A stretch of 64,000 nt of DNA, taken from Leeuwenhoekiella sp. Lineage in GTDB: Bacteria > Bacteroidota > Bacteroidia > Flavobacteriales > Flavobacteriaceae. Numbering within the stretch: position 1 is the first letter of the stretch; every line of letters begins with the position of its first letter. This document shows, piece by piece, positions 8,419 through 17,784 of this stretch. Location of the stretch: contig PAPI01000004.1 of assembly GCA_002708845.1 (NCBI GenBank), positions 248,001-312,000 of the forward strand, given 5' to 3'. The notes under the pieces are model-generated. The model was not told the origin of the DNA and did not search any database. It was given only the letters and a program-made list of their open reading frames with translations. The translations under genes and the position numbers were made by a program.

Positions 8419-9396
8419 TTAGCCTAGAAAAACCTCTTGATTGTGCCATTTTAATGCTTCGGCAGAGGGTTTGTATTTTTCGTGCTTGGGTAATCTTATT
8501 GGAGATCCACTTAGATTTAGGAGCTCTTTTGTGGATTCAGATTGAATTATTGAAGAAGAGATTTTTATCCTGTAGTTTGAGTCGATTGTTATAAGGCCTC
8601 TATCAAAAGCTCTATGTAAAGTTGGGCTTAAAGATATTCCGTTGCTGATCGTATCATCCTGACTTTGGCTAAAAGGAATTATATGACAGGCATCAACCAA
8701 TTGAAAATTATGATTCGAAATGATTTTTAGTCCTGAAATACAACACGTGTAATCATATATTTTAGGCACTGTTTTTTTGAATACACCACCCCTAACAAAT
8801 AACTCCTCTTCAAAATTAGCATCTTCAAGTTTGGCTTTAATACTATTTAATTTTAATACGTATTCGACTCTTGACTCATTTAATATTTCGTGCTCTATGA
8901 GGTTTTCTAAATATCCCTGTGCATTTATTTTAATATTCGATTTATTTCTAAAAAAGTAAGAATCTAATAGAAACTCCTTTATGATAATTCTATAAGATTG
9001 TATTTGAAGTAATTCAAATAATTCTTTATCAATTTCGGCAAAAGCAATTATTTCGATTAGCTTATAAATGCTTTTTACGCTTTTCATCTTATCAAACTTT
9101 CTTTCAAAACCCACACGAGGGATCAACCTATAGAAAGGTTCACTTTTCATATGAAAAAAAGGGAGTGCAAAATTATCGTGATGTCCAGTATCAACTAAAG
9201 CAATAAAATATTCTTTAAATCTTAATACCAATTCAGGAGTAATACCAAACCTATTACTGTTTAGAAGACCTCTTTCAGAGATGTCTATTATTGAAAGCAG
9301 GAGGATTGGTTTATGAGGAGCTTTACCAAAGCCAGGGTTAAAACCCCTATTCAATTTCTTGAAATAGTCTAAATATTTCAGTAATAACTCGTCCAT
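8419..9396 (-). CDS. HNH endonuclease, predicted restriction enzyme (COG3440-like)
   Basis: A 325-aa protein with a C-terminal HNH nuclease: after CCISGLKI comes CHIIPFS, then ISNGISLSPTLHRAFDRG, giving His238, Asn252 and His261 as likely catalytic and metal residues. The N-terminal part has the segment KAPHKPILLLSIIDI (residues 25-39). The 'HKP-LLL' pattern is shared with the N-terminal DNA-reading domains of modification-dependent HNH enzymes, including the sulfur-binding domain of ScoMcrA-type type IV restriction enzymes. That resemblance is from memory of the family and is not proof of specificity. No cognate methylase or dnd gene is adjacent. It is visibly more A+T-rich than its neighbours and sits beside a tRNA, which suggests horizontal acquisition. 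Confidence 0.85.
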   Translation of the reverse strand: MDELLLKYLDYFKKLNRGFNPGFGKAPHKPILLLSIIDISERGLLNSNRFGITPELVLRFKEYFIALVDTGHHDNFALPFFHMKSEPFYRLIPRVGFERKFDKMKSVKSIYKLIEIIAFAEIDKELFELLQIQSYRIIIKEFLLDSYFFRNKSNIKINAQGYLENLIEHEILNESRVEYVLKLNSIKAKLEDANFEEELFVRGGVFKKTVPKIYDYTCCISGLKIISNHNFQLVDACHIIPFSQSQDDTISNGISLSPTLHRAFDRGLITIDSNYRIKISSSIIQSESTKELLNLSGSPIRLPKHEKYKPSAEALKWHNQEVFLG

Positions 9397-9561
9397 TAGC
9401 GTAAAAATACACCGTTAAAATTTAAATGTTTTGGTATGAGTCTAAGAAATCTACTAACAAAAAAGTCCTGATCCTGCTAAGAGACAGGGTTTGTTATTTA
9501 AAGAAACTCGTTTTACTTTTTGATAAACAATTCCCTAATTTCTACCTCCTAAACATTCCCT

Positions 9562-10035
9562 ATGAAAAAAATTGCATTCCTCTTGCTTGCCCTTCCTGTT
9601 TGGCTAACTGCCGGGGAAACCACCTATACCATCAAATCCTATAACGAAGAAGGGGTTAAAGCGCCCAATACGCATTATCTGGGAGAAGCCTGGCTGAGTC
9701 ACGTTCTGGAAGCCGACGACACGCTGGATTATAACATCACCAAAGCCACGTTTAAGGCCAATTCAACCCTTGACTGGCACAAGCATGCCACGCCACAGGT
9801 GCTTATTGTAGTAGATGGCGAGGGCTACTATCAGGAACGGGGTAAAGATCCGGTACGTACTAAAGAAGGGGATGTGATACGCTGTGAACCAAATGTTGAG
9901 CACTGGCACGCTTCATCAAGAGAACAGGATGTGACCTATCTCGCAATTTATGGCGGAAATGAACCCACCACCTGGACGGAGGTCTTATCCCGCGAGGCTT
10001 ACGATGAGGTGGCTAAAAAGCTAAAAGTAGAATAA
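9562..10035 (+). CDS. Secreted cupin-domain protein
   Basis: A 157-aa protein with a signal peptide (MKKIAFLLLALPVWLTAG) and a single cupin barrel. Metal-binding motif 1 is seen as WHKHATPQVLIVVDGEGYYQ and motif 2 as EGDVIRCEPNVEHWHAS, giving the usual His cluster. Small cupins of this type are often carboxymuconolactone-like or quercetinase-like metal proteins, but the substrate cannot be named. The start is the ATG at the signal peptide; a longer frame upstream is not protein-like. It stands alone. Confidence 0.82.
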   Translation: MKKIAFLLLALPVWLTAGETTYTIKSYNEEGVKAPNTHYLGEAWLSHVLEADDTLDYNITKATFKANSTLDWHKHATPQVLIVVDGEGYYQERGKDPVRTKEGDVIRCEPNVEHWHASSREQDVTYLAIYGGNEPTTWTEVLSREAYDEVAKKLKVE

Positions 10036-10059
10036 AAGACAGAGGCGATTTGAAATTTT

Positions 10060-10085
10060 TAAATGTAAAGCTTGCTTTACATTTA
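10060..10085. promoter_or_regulatory. 26-bp palindromic operator candidate
   Basis: Two perfect 12-bp arms (TAAATGTAAAGC and GCTTTACATTTA) flank a TT centre. The element overlaps the presumed -33 region of the promoter whose -7 element TATTTTTG lies at 10094-10101. A further half site, CTTTACATT, follows at 10111-10119. It is a natural candidate operator for the XRE regulator encoded at 10625. Confidence 0.6.
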
Positions 10086-10101
10086 TTTTTGAGTATTTTT
10101 G
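10072..10101 (+). promoter_or_regulatory. Promoter candidate for the membrane protein/XRE pair
   Basis: TTG at 10072-10074 and TATTTTTG at 10094-10101 with 19-bp spacing. It is overlapped by the palindrome at 10060-10085. Confidence 0.4.
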
Positions 10102-10137
10102 TCAAGTACACTTTACATTAATCAAAAATCAAACACT

Positions 10138-10527
10138 ATGAATGCTCAAGTAATTGCCTCACGTAACAAATTGGCCAAATGGTCAATCGCCTGGGTTTTA
10201 ACCACCGCTTTAGTCACTTTTGGCTCTCAGTTTTTATGGGAGGCCCAGTGGATCACCATTCTCGCAATTCTGTTAAGCCTGGCCGTAGGGATTGGGATGG
10301 TGCTCGCCAACCGGGATTTTGTAAATGCCGGTGATGAGCTGCAGCGCAAAATACAGCTCGAGTCTATGGGCTTAACACTGGGACTTTCGGTGGTATGCGG
10401 TATCGCGTATTCGCAACTCGACACCACAAACCTGATAAAACAGGATGCCGAAATCGCCTTTCTGATTTTGTTTATGGGAATTACCTATATTCTGTGTGTA
10501 TTCTTTAATGCGCGTAAGTATTCATAA
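10138..10527 (+). CDS. Small four-helix membrane protein of unknown function
   Basis: A 129-aa protein from the ATG before NAQVIASRNK. It has four hydrophobic stretches (about residues 17-34, 38-55, 72-90 and 105-123) arranged as two pairs, with a conserved-looking charged loop, DFVNAGDELQRKIQLES, between them. No enzymatic motif is visible. It is followed 97 bp later on the same strand by a short XRE-type regulator. Such membrane protein/XRE pairs are frequent in Bacteroidota, and the two are probably co-regulated through the palindrome upstream. Function not recognised. Confidence 0.75.
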   Translation: MNAQVIASRNKLAKWSIAWVLTTALVTFGSQFLWEAQWITILAILLSLAVGIGMVLANRDFVNAGDELQRKIQLESMGLTLGLSVVCGIAYSQLDTTNLIKQDAEIAFLILFMGITYILCVFFNARKYS

Positions 10528-10624
10528 CCTTCATTGAGGGTTTTAGCACGACCCAAAACCGGGTAATGCCGCAACATTTTATTTTAGATCGATTTGAATT
10601 GATCTGTAACGAAAAAATTTTCAA

Positions 10625-10822
10625 TTGAAGAATACGATTAAAGACTACCGCGCCCGCTTCAATTTGACGCAGGAAGATCTGGCTCAAACCATAAACGTCT
10701 CGCGCCAGACCATAAATGCGATTGAAAAAGGTAAATTTGACCCCAGCCTGCCCACGGCATTTCGTCTGGCGGCTGTTTTTAAATGCAGCATTGAGGAGTT
10801 GTTTCTCTTTGATGCTGAATAA
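10625..10822 (+). CDS. XRE-family helix-turn-helix transcriptional regulator
   Basis: A 65-aa protein that is nearly all HTH domain: IKDYRARFNLTQEDLAQ, then the recognition helix region VSRQTINAIEKGKFDPSL, then LAAVFKCSIEELF. This is the compact form of the family that includes YozG-like regulators. The start is TTG: an in-frame stop at 10607-10609 lies just upstream and no ATG is available. The likely target is its own upstream region, where the 26-bp palindrome lies (inference). It ends 11 bp before the TVP38-type gene, so it may be co-transcribed with it. Confidence 0.88.
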   Translation: MKNTIKDYRARFNLTQEDLAQTINVSRQTINAIEKGKFDPSLPTAFRLAAVFKCSIEELFLFDAE

Positions 10823-10833
10823 CCTGAATACCC

Positions 10834-11520
10834 ATGCAAAAAAAGATACTGAGCCTGCTTCCTAAAATCCTTTCAGCTGTACTGGTAGTAGGCCTGGTGT
10901 TGTCGTATTTCTTTATTCCGGAAGCTAAAGAATTTTTTAACGAGGCCTGGTCTGTTTTGTCAAGCGGGGATGAGCAGCGCATTGAGCAATGGGTTTCCGA
11001 TTTTGGTTGGGCCGGTCCTTTAGTTCTAATCGCTGCGATGATTGCCCAGATGTTTCTTATTGTGATTCCTTCGGTCGCACTTATGGTCGTGTGTATTTTG
11101 GCTTACGGTCCCATTTGGGGGAGTTTGCTGGTGCTGGTCAGTATATTTTCGGCCTCCAGCATCGGTTACCTGTTAGGCAAAGTTTTTGGCGCCGGACTCA
11201 TCAGCAATCTCGTAGGTTCTAAAACCGAAGATAAACTGGAAGACTTTATAGAGGAATTCGGTTTTTGGGCTATTGCCATCACGCGTCTCAATCCCTTTTT
11301 ATCTAATGATGCCATCAGTTTTGTAGGCGGAATTTTAAAAATGAATTACCTGAAATTTATAGGTGCTACCTTGGCCGGAATCGCGCCACTTACAATCTTT
11401 ATCGCTATTATGGGCGAAAGCACAGACGGCCTTAAAAACGGAATGCTCTGGGGATCTCTGATAAGTCTGGTAATCTTTGGGTTTTACGTGTGGTGGAGCA
11501 AACGGAAGCGCGACGACTAA
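10834..11520 (+). CDS. TVP38/TMEM64 (VTT, SNARE-associated) family membrane protein
   Basis: A 228-aa inner-membrane protein of the DedA/VTT superfamily. It has an N-terminal helix and a central VTT core: PSVALMVVCILAYGPIWGSLLV, SSIGYLLGKVFGAG, and the characteristic loop FWAIAITRLNPFLSNDAISFVGGILKMNYLKF. The re-entrant loop with Arg and Pro is the family hallmark. Members act in membrane lipid or undecaprenyl-phosphate flipping in some bacteria; the substrate here is not known. It begins 11 bp after the XRE gene. Confidence 0.88.
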   Translation: MQKKILSLLPKILSAVLVVGLVLSYFFIPEAKEFFNEAWSVLSSGDEQRIEQWVSDFGWAGPLVLIAAMIAQMFLIVIPSVALMVVCILAYGPIWGSLLVLVSIFSASSIGYLLGKVFGAGLISNLVGSKTEDKLEDFIEEFGFWAIAITRLNPFLSNDAISFVGGILKMNYLKFIGATLAGIAPLTIFIAIMGESTDGLKNGMLWGSLISLVIFGFYVWWSKRKRDD

Positions 11521-11521
11521 C

Positions 11522-11881
11522 CTACCACAATTTTAAAAATAGAAAGACAGCGGCGATCAGGATGCTATAGAATATAAATTCCCCGGCTTCAAATCCTGCA
11601 AATAAGCCTCTAAATCTGCGTGTGGGAGGGGCATCATCTGCGGGGATTTCCACATAAAAGTTCTCAAACGGCCAAAACCCATCAAGTTCCTGCTCCTTGT
11701 GCCCAACCTGATCAGTTGCAGGAGATGCTTTGGATGTATCGGTCAATAAAAAAAATTCAAAACAGCTGTGATTCTTTTCAAAATCAAATCGCGGTGAGAT
11801 TCCGCAGCAATTAACAGAGAAAGCAATGCTGTTTAATGCTATAAACAGCAGGGTAAGGCGTATACATAGTGTATTTTTCAT
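11522..11881 (-). CDS. Small exported or membrane protein, unknown function
   Basis: A 119-aa reading frame from the ATG at 11881. It has a hydrophobic start (LCIRLTLLFIALNSIAFSV) and a C-terminal transmembrane helix (FIFYSILIAAVFLFLKLW). The middle is polar with a Cys pair, NCCG, and a Pro-rich stretch. A TACATTTG sequence (plus strand 11898-11905) lies in the leader and could be a -7 element. It is convergent with the TVP38-type gene, ending 1 bp beyond it. No family recognised; a real gene seems likely but not certain. Confidence 0.5.
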   Translation of the reverse strand: MKNTLCIRLTLLFIALNSIAFSVNCCGISPRFDFEKNHSCFEFFLLTDTSKASPATDQVGHKEQELDGFWPFENFYVEIPADDAPPTRRFRGLFAGFEAGEFIFYSILIAAVFLFLKLW

Positions 11882-12023
11882 ACCGAAAGCTTTGTTACAA
11901 ATGTAGCCGTAAACAAAAAGCGGGGTAAGGGGGATTTCCCCCATAATCTTAATAGTATCTTAAAACTAGCTGCTTTTAATATTGGCGTTATAGCTCCTGA
12001 ATGCGTTACTTTGTATCTTTTAA

Positions 12024-12809
12024 ATGAGCATGAGAAAGATTTTTGCCTATCCGCTAAGCGTGTTTTTTTATCTGGCTTTTGGTCTTACCATTTGCATTTT
12101 TCATCCCATACAATGGGTGTGTTATAATTGGTTTGGCTATCAGGCACATAAAAAGAGTGTTGATTACCTCAATTTTATGATTATGCGCTGTCTTAACCTG
12201 CTGGGTACGCGGTTTACGTTTACCAACCCGTATTCGATAAAGCGGGACCAACCCATTATTATTGTCGCAAATCACCAGGGGCAATGGGATATTCCACCAC
12301 TCATCTGGTATTTGCGTAGAATACATCCTAAATTCATCAGCAAAATTGAGCTGGGCAAAGGCATTCCCAGTATTTCATACAACCTGCGTAAAGGCGGTTC
12401 GGCTCTAATAGATCGAAAAGACAAAAGACAGTCTATACTGGCGATACGCGACCTTACCCGAACCCTTAATTCGACCAATCGTTCGGTAGTGATTTTCCCC
12501 GAAGGAACCCGCAGTAAAGATGGTGTGCCTAAAGAATTTGCGACTGGCGGACTCATAACCTTATTTAAGGCTATGCCGACGGCAATTTTATTACCAGTGA
12601 CTATAGAAAACAGCTATAAACTGATGCGCTGGGGCGGTTTTCCGCAGGATATTGGGGTACACGTAAAACACACCGTGCACGAGCCCATACCGGTGGCGGG
12701 TTCTGATCCTGAAGCTTTGGTAAAACGTGTTCAGGATGTGGTTTTGGGTGATTTCCCCGAAATACGCAAGCATCAGTCTAAATCAGTAATCCCGCAAACC
12801 AGACCATGA
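12024..12809 (+). CDS. plsC: 1-acyl-sn-glycerol-3-phosphate acyltransferase
   Basis: A 261-aa PlsC-type acyltransferase that makes phosphatidic acid in phospholipid synthesis. It has a membrane-associated N-terminus, the catalytic block NHQGQWD (H-x4-D), and the acceptor-binding block FPEGTRSKDG, followed by the strand PTAILLPVTIENSYK. The length is typical. A second ATG two codons in (MRKIFAYP) is an alternative start. It overlaps the HD-domain gene by 4 bp (ATGA), showing translational coupling. Confidence 0.92.
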   Translation: MSMRKIFAYPLSVFFYLAFGLTICIFHPIQWVCYNWFGYQAHKKSVDYLNFMIMRCLNLLGTRFTFTNPYSIKRDQPIIIVANHQGQWDIPPLIWYLRRIHPKFISKIELGKGIPSISYNLRKGGSALIDRKDKRQSILAIRDLTRTLNSTNRSVVIFPEGTRSKDGVPKEFATGGLITLFKAMPTAILLPVTIENSYKLMRWGGFPQDIGVHVKHTVHEPIPVAGSDPEALVKRVQDVVLGDFPEIRKHQSKSVIPQTRP

Positions 12810-13486
12810 CAGATACCGTATCGCTGCATCTCGAAGATATAAAGCTCATAGAGCGCACCCGTGATTTTGTAAAGGAAACACTGGCTAATGCTGAGGGCGG
12901 TCACGACTGGTTTCACATCTTGCGTGTTTATAAAAATGCATTGCATATTGCCAAAGGCGAAAAGACCGCGGATGTACTCACGTTGGCCCTGGCTTCTTTG
13001 TTGCACGATATTGCAGATTCTAAATTTCACGATGGTGATGAAGAGAAAGGGCCTAAAATGGCGCGGGCTTTTCTGGTAAAAAATCATGTAGAGGAAGTAC
13101 GCCTGGAAGCGGTAGTCAAAATCATTGAAAACGTATCCTTTCGCGGCGGACATAAAAAAAGCGAGTATACCAGTCTGGAATTGCAAATCGTACAGGATGC
13201 TGACCGGCTTGATGCTATTGGTGCCATAGGCATCGCCCGTACCTTTAATTACGGGGGTTTTAAAAACCGAAAACTATACGATCCTGCTATTAAACCTGAT
13301 TTGGAAATGAGCGCAGAAGACTACAAAAAGTCAGATGCTCCAACTATTAACCATTTCTACGAAAAATTACTGCTTCTTAAAGACCAGATGCATACCCAAA
13401 CGGCAAAAGAGATTGCTGAAGAGCGTCATGCATTTATGGAGACTTTTTTAGAACAATTTTATGCCGAATGGGAGGGCATTAAATAA
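12806..13486 (+). CDS. HD-domain phosphohydrolase
   Basis: A 226-aa protein of the HD superfamily (YedJ-like). The metal-binding residues are seen as HDWFHILRV, LLHDIADSKFHDG and the distal DADRLDAIG. These proteins hydrolyse phosphate esters, often of nucleotides; the substrate is not predictable. Its start overlaps the plsC stop by 4 bp. A long gene-free leader of nrdB follows. Confidence 0.88.
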   Translation: MTDTVSLHLEDIKLIERTRDFVKETLANAEGGHDWFHILRVYKNALHIAKGEKTADVLTLALASLLHDIADSKFHDGDEEKGPKMARAFLVKNHVEEVRLEAVVKIIENVSFRGGHKKSEYTSLELQIVQDADRLDAIGAIGIARTFNYGGFKNRKLYDPAIKPDLEMSAEDYKKSDAPTINHFYEKLLLLKDQMHTQTAKEIAEERHAFMETFLEQFYAEWEGIK

Positions 13487-13895
13487 GTTTGCACTAACTT
13501 AGATGTCCTTCATTTTTTAAGCGTCAAAAATCAATTTTTTCAGCAGTTTTCTGACAACTTTTTCCATTCAAAATTTCAAAAAGTTTACAAAAGTTGACAA
13601 CTTTTGAGTTTTTCCAGACCTTTTAATTTTCATTTTAAAATTCCCATTAGCCCGTATGTTTAAAGGCGTAGGGGGCAAAATCCCCGTTAAATAATTCAGA
13701 ATAATTTTTTATATAAATAATTGATTTTCAGATTTTTATATTAAAAAAGTTAAAGGTTGGGAGCCTCTTTTTAAACATGCCATGTTGACAACTTTGTTGA
13801 AAACGCGATGTGTTTTTATAGGGTTGCTCTTCATTTTTTTTCCAAATTTGTTAGTCCCTAGAGATTTGAAAAGTTAACCAAAAAATTTACCGAAA
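13487..13895. other. Long A+T-rich leader of nrdB
   Basis: 409 bp without a gene. Three copies of TGACAACTTT lie at 13552-13561, 13595-13604 and 13786-13795, the middle one inside a perfect palindrome. The rest is A+T-rich (poly-T/A tracts). No NrdR-box pair of the classical type was recognised. Confidence 0.6.
13588..13606. promoter_or_regulatory. 19-bp perfect palindrome, candidate operator of nrdBA
   Basis: CAAAAGTTG-A-CAACTTTTG is a perfect inverted repeat with a 1-bp centre. The core GTTGACAAC recurs at 13784-13792 and, with one change, at 13551-13558. The position upstream of the ribonucleotide reductase operon suggests a regulator site; the regulator is not known. Confidence 0.5.
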
Positions 13896-14882
13896 ATGAG
13901 TAGTGCAGTAGAGCCGATTTTACAGGAAAACAGTAACCGATTTGTCATATTTCCTATCCAACATCCAGACATTTGGGAATGGTATAAGAAATCTGAAGCC
14001 AGTTTCTGGACCGCTGAAGAAATCGACCTGCATCAGGACCTTACCGATTGGTCTTCAAAACTCAATGACGATGAGCGTTATTTCATCAAGCATATTCTTG
14101 CCTTTTTTGCTGCGTCAGACGGTATTGTTAATGAAAACCTGGCTGAAAACTTCGTAAATGAAGTACAGTATTCAGAAGCCAAGTTTTTCTATGGTTTTCA
14201 AATCATGATGGAAAACATCCATTCAGAAACCTATTCGCTTCTTATTGATACCTATGTAAAAGACGAGAAAGAAAAAGATATGCTATTCAACGCGATCGAA
14301 AACTTTCCAGCAATTAAAAAGAAAGCAGACTGGGCGTTGAAGTGGATTGAGAGCCCTTCTTTTGCAGAGCGTTTAATCGCGTTTGCAGCAGTAGAAGGTA
14401 TTTTCTTCTCCGGGGCATTTTGCTCTATTTTCTGGTTGAAAAAGCGCGGTCTTATGCCGGGTCTTACCTTTTCTAATGAATTGATTTCAAGAGATGAAGG
14501 TGTGCATTGTGACTTTGCAGTACACCTGCATAACCAGCACCTGATTAATAAAGTTTCAAAAGAGCGCATCAAAGAGATTATTGTTGATGCCCTTAATATT
14601 GAGCGCGAGTTCATCACCGAATCGCTTCCGGTAAGTCTTATTGGTATGAATGCCAAGCTGATGACCCAATACCTGGAGTTTGTGACCGACCGTCTTCTGG
14701 TAGAACTGGAGTGCGAGAAGGTGTACAACGTGACCAATCCGTTTGATTTTATGGATATGATTTCGCTTCAGGGGAAAACCAATTTCTTTGAGAAGCGCGT
14801 GGGTGAGTACCAAAAAGCCGGTGTTGCCAGTGGTAGCGGCGGTAAAGAAGGTTCAAAAATCAGTTTTGACGCTGATTTTTAA
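13896..14882 (+). CDS. nrdB: Ribonucleoside-diphosphate reductase, small (R2) subunit, class Ia
   Basis: A 328-aa ferritin-like radical-generating subunit. It supplies the tyrosyl radical used by NrdA to reduce ribonucleotides to deoxyribonucleotides. The iron/radical motif [12 protein letters not shown] gives Glu106, His109 and the likely radical Tyr113 in the spacing found in E. coli R2. The second iron motif is seen as [12 protein letters not shown]. The length fits the short R2 type of Bacteroidota. It precedes nrdA by 149 bp on the same strand, and its long leader contains repeated TGACAACTTT sites. Confidence 0.97.
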   Translation: MSSAVEPILQENSNRFVIFPIQHPDIWEWYKKSEASFWTAEEIDLHQDLTDWSSKLNDDERYFIKHILAFFAASDGIVNENLAENFVNEVQYSEAKFFYGFQIMMENIHSETYSLLIDTYVKDEKEKDMLFNAIENFPAIKKKADWALKWIESPSFAERLIAFAAVEGIFFSGAFCSIFWLKKRGLMPGLTFSNELISRDEGVHCDFAVHLHNQHLINKVSKERIKEIIVDALNIEREFITESLPVSLIGMNAKLMTQYLEFVTDRLLVELECEKVYNVTNPFDFMDMISLQGKTNFFEKRVGEYQKAGVASGSGGKEGSKISFDADF

Positions 14883-15031
14883 AACCGTCATTATCAAATA
14901 ATTTGGCTTAAGCCAAAATCACAATATACCTTAGCTTGATTTGGGCAACAGTTGCGAAACTGCCGCCGCTAACCATTATTTTCTAAAACGAAGGCGACAT
15001 CGTTTTAGAACACCTTAAAAACCAAAACCTT

Positions 15032-17557
15032 ATGTATGTAGTAAAAAGAGACGGCCGCAAAGAACCTGTAATGTTTGATAAAATTACAGCGCGTATCAGA
15101 AAGCTGTGCTATGGCTTAAACCCGCTTGTTGATCCTGTGAAAATTTCGCTTCGCGTAATTGAAGGACTTTACGATGGGGTAACGACCAGTGAATTAGATA
15201 ATCTGGCTGCAGAAGTGTCAGCTACCATGACCACTTCACATCCCGACTATGCTAAACTTGCTGCACGTGTTTCAGTCTCTAACCTGCATAAAAATACCAA
15301 GAAGTCTTTTAGTGATGTGGTTACCGATTTGTACGAGTACATAAATCCGCGTACCGGGCAAAAGGCACCGCTTATCGCTGATGATGTGTATGAGGTGATT
15401 ATGAATAATAAAGAAGAACTGGATTCTTCAATTATTTACAGCAGGGATTTTGGTTACGATTATTTTGGTTTTAAAACACTGGAGCGCTCTTATTTGCTGA
15501 AGCTTGACGGAAAAATCGCCGAGCGTCCACAACATATGTTGATGCGGGTTGCTGTAGGGATACATCTTAATGATCTCGATTCGGTCAAGGAAACTTACGA
15601 GTTGATGTCGAAGAAATATTTTACGCATGCAACACCTACTTTATTCAACTCGGGTACGCCTAAACCTCAAATGTCTTCGTGCTTCTTACTTGCGATGCAG
15701 GATGACAGTATAGATGGTATTTACGATACGCTGAAGCAAACTGCAAAAATTTCACAAAGCGCAGGAGGAATAGGTCTTTCTATTCACAATGTACGTGCAA
15801 CTGGTTCATACATAGGCGGTACTAACGGTACTTCTAACGGAATTGTGCCGATGTTACGCGTGTACAACGATACGGCGCGCTATGTAGATCAGGGTGGCGG
15901 TAAGCGTAAGGGTTCTTTTGCGATGTATATTGAGCCATGGCATGCCGATATTTTTGACTTTCTGGATTTAAAGAAAAACCACGGGAAAGAAGAAATGCGT
16001 GCACGTGACTTATTCTACGCAATGTGGATTCCAGACCTGTTTATGGAGCGTGTTCAGAATAATGAGGAATGGACGTTGATGTGTCCTAACGAGTGTCCAA
16101 ACCTGTTTAATGTACACAGTGAGGAGTTTGAGAAGTTGTACTTACAGTATGAGTCTGAAGGTAAAGGCCGCAAGACCATAAAAGCGCGTGAACTTTGGGA
16201 GAAAATACTCGAGTCACAAATTGAGACCGGTACGCCCTATATGTTGTATAAAGATGCGGCAAACCGCAAGTCAAATCAGCAGAATTTAGGAACCATTCGT
16301 TCTTCAAACCTGTGTACTGAGATTTTAGAGTACACTAGCCCGGATGAAGTGGCCGTGTGTAACCTGGCGTCTATTGCCCTGCCTATGTTTATCAAAGACG
16401 GGCAATTTGATCACAAAGAATTATTTAGAATCACCAAGCGTGTTACGCGCAACCTGAACCGTGTAATCGACCGTAACTACTATCCGGTAAAAGAAGCTGA
16501 AAACAGCAATATGCGCCACAGACCTATAGGTTTGGGTATTCAGGGACTTGCTGATACGTTTATCAAATTAAGAATGCCGTTTACTTCTGACGAAGCTAAA
16601 AAGCTGAATCAGGAAATCTTTGAAACTTTGTATTTCGCAGCAGTTACGGCTTCTAAAGAGATGGCGATAGAAGAGGGGCCTTACTCAACATTTAAAGGCT
16701 CTCCTATTTCAAAAGGAGACTTTCAGCATAACCTGTGGGGTATAAAAGATGACGAATTAAGCGGTCGCTGGGATTGGGCAAAACTGCGCAAGGAAGTGAT
16801 GGAGCATGGGGTGCGTAACTCCTTACTGGTAGCACCAATGCCAACAGCATCTACCTCTCAGATTTTAGGAAACAATGAAGCTTTTGAGCCATATACTTCA
16901 AACATTTATACCAGACGTGTGCTTTCAGGAGAATTTATCGTGGTAAACAAGCATCTGCTTGAAGACCTTGTTGCGCTGGACTTGTGGGATGAAGAATTGA
17001 AGCAGGCTATCATGCGTGCTAACGGTTCTATTCAGCACATAGATGGTATTCCTGAAGATTTAAAAGAACTGTATAAGACTGTTTGGGAACTGAGTATGAA
17101 AGACATTATTGATATGTCACGTCATCGCGGATATTTTATAGATCAGTCGCAGTCGCTGAACCTGTTTATGGAAAATGCGAATTTTGCCAAGCTTACTTCA
17201 ATGCACTTTTACGCATGGAAGAGCGGCCTAAAAACCGGGATGTACTACCTGCGTACCAAATCTGCTGTTGATGCGATTAAGTTCACGCTCAATAAAGAAG
17301 CAAAGAAAGAACCGGTTGCAGAGAAGCAGGTTGCTCAACGCGCTGCAGAAACGTTGAAAGCTAATGCAGCACAACTACACCGCCCAGATTCGGTAGAGGA
17401 GCGTGCTGAGCCTTACGAAACCAAAGCTGTTGAAGTTGATGTAGCCCAAAAGGCCGAAGTGAACACAGCGCCTATGAGTGCCGAAGAAATGCGTGCTATC
17501 ATTGCACAGGCCAAAGCTGCAGAAGGCGATGATGACTGTCTGATGTGTGGTTCATAA
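15032..17557 (+). CDS. nrdA: Ribonucleoside-diphosphate reductase, large (R1) subunit, class Ia
   Basis: An 841-aa catalytic subunit. The N-terminal ATP cone ([20 protein letters not shown], to about residue 90) gives overall activity control by ATP/dATP. The 10-stranded barrel contains the redox Cys in SSCFLL, the active-site block NLCTEI (Asn, Cys, Glu) and a second block [10 protein letters not shown]. The extreme C-terminus CLMCGS is the swinging Cys pair that takes electrons from thioredoxin or glutaredoxin. A low-complexity Ala/Glu-rich linker (about residues 755-830) joins the barrel to the tail. It forms an operon with nrdB and is followed by a terminator. Confidence 0.98.
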   Translation: MYVVKRDGRKEPVMFDKITARIRKLCYGLNPLVDPVKISLRVIEGLYDGVTTSELDNLAAEVSATMTTSHPDYAKLAARVSVSNLHKNTKKSFSDVVTDLYEYINPRTGQKAPLIADDVYEVIMNNKEELDSSIIYSRDFGYDYFGFKTLERSYLLKLDGKIAERPQHMLMRVAVGIHLNDLDSVKETYELMSKKYFTHATPTLFNSGTPKPQMSSCFLLAMQDDSIDGIYDTLKQTAKISQSAGGIGLSIHNVRATGSYIGGTNGTSNGIVPMLRVYNDTARYVDQGGGKRKGSFAMYIEPWHADIFDFLDLKKNHGKEEMRARDLFYAMWIPDLFMERVQNNEEWTLMCPNECPNLFNVHSEEFEKLYLQYESEGKGRKTIKARELWEKILESQIETGTPYMLYKDAANRKSNQQNLGTIRSSNLCTEILEYTSPDEVAVCNLASIALPMFIKDGQFDHKELFRITKRVTRNLNRVIDRNYYPVKEAENSNMRHRPIGLGIQGLADTFIKLRMPFTSDEAKKLNQEIFETLYFAAVTASKEMAIEEGPYSTFKGSPISKGDFQHNLWGIKDDELSGRWDWAKLRKEVMEHGVRNSLLVAPMPTASTSQILGNNEAFEPYTSNIYTRRVLSGEFIVVNKHLLEDLVALDLWDEELKQAIMRANGSIQHIDGIPEDLKELYKTVWELSMKDIIDMSRHRGYFIDQSQSLNLFMENANFAKLTSMHFYAWKSGLKTGMYYLRTKSAVDAIKFTLNKEAKKEPVAEKQVAQRAAETLKANAAQLHRPDSVEERAEPYETKAVEVDVAQKAEVNTAPMSAEEMRAIIAQAKAAEGDDDCLMCGS

Positions 17558-17591
17558 GCAAAAGTTTAAATTAAGTAGTTAAGTGAGAATT

Positions 17592-17620
17592 ACCCCGTCT
17601 GGTTTCAGATGGGGTTTTTT
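17592..17620 (+). terminator. Rho-independent terminator of nrdBA
   Basis: ACCCCGTCTG-GTTT-CAGATGGGGT stem (one mismatch) followed by TTTTT. Confidence 0.85.
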
Positions 17621-17732
17621 ATTGCGATTGTTTTATGGAAGCTCTGTTTCAAGGATATACCCATCCGGTCTGTGTTTTCTATGGGTGGATACTATTTTCA
17701 TTTATAGCTAAACGGGATAGGCTAAACAAAAA

Positions 17733-17761
17733 AAAGCGCATCCCGTAAAGAGATGCGCTTT
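17733..17761. terminator. Terminator, probably of the Pit gene
   Basis: AAAGCGCATC / GATGCGCTTT perfect 10-bp stem with a 9-nt loop. It is flanked by an A-run on the left, which is the T-run for the minus-strand Pit gene that ends at 17785. Confidence 0.8.
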
Positions 17762-17784
17762 GTTATTTGAATACCAAAGTGCGT

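Noticed and set aside
9426-9644. 72-codon open frame before the cupin gene
   Set aside because: It overlaps the cupin signal peptide in another frame and has no protein-like features.
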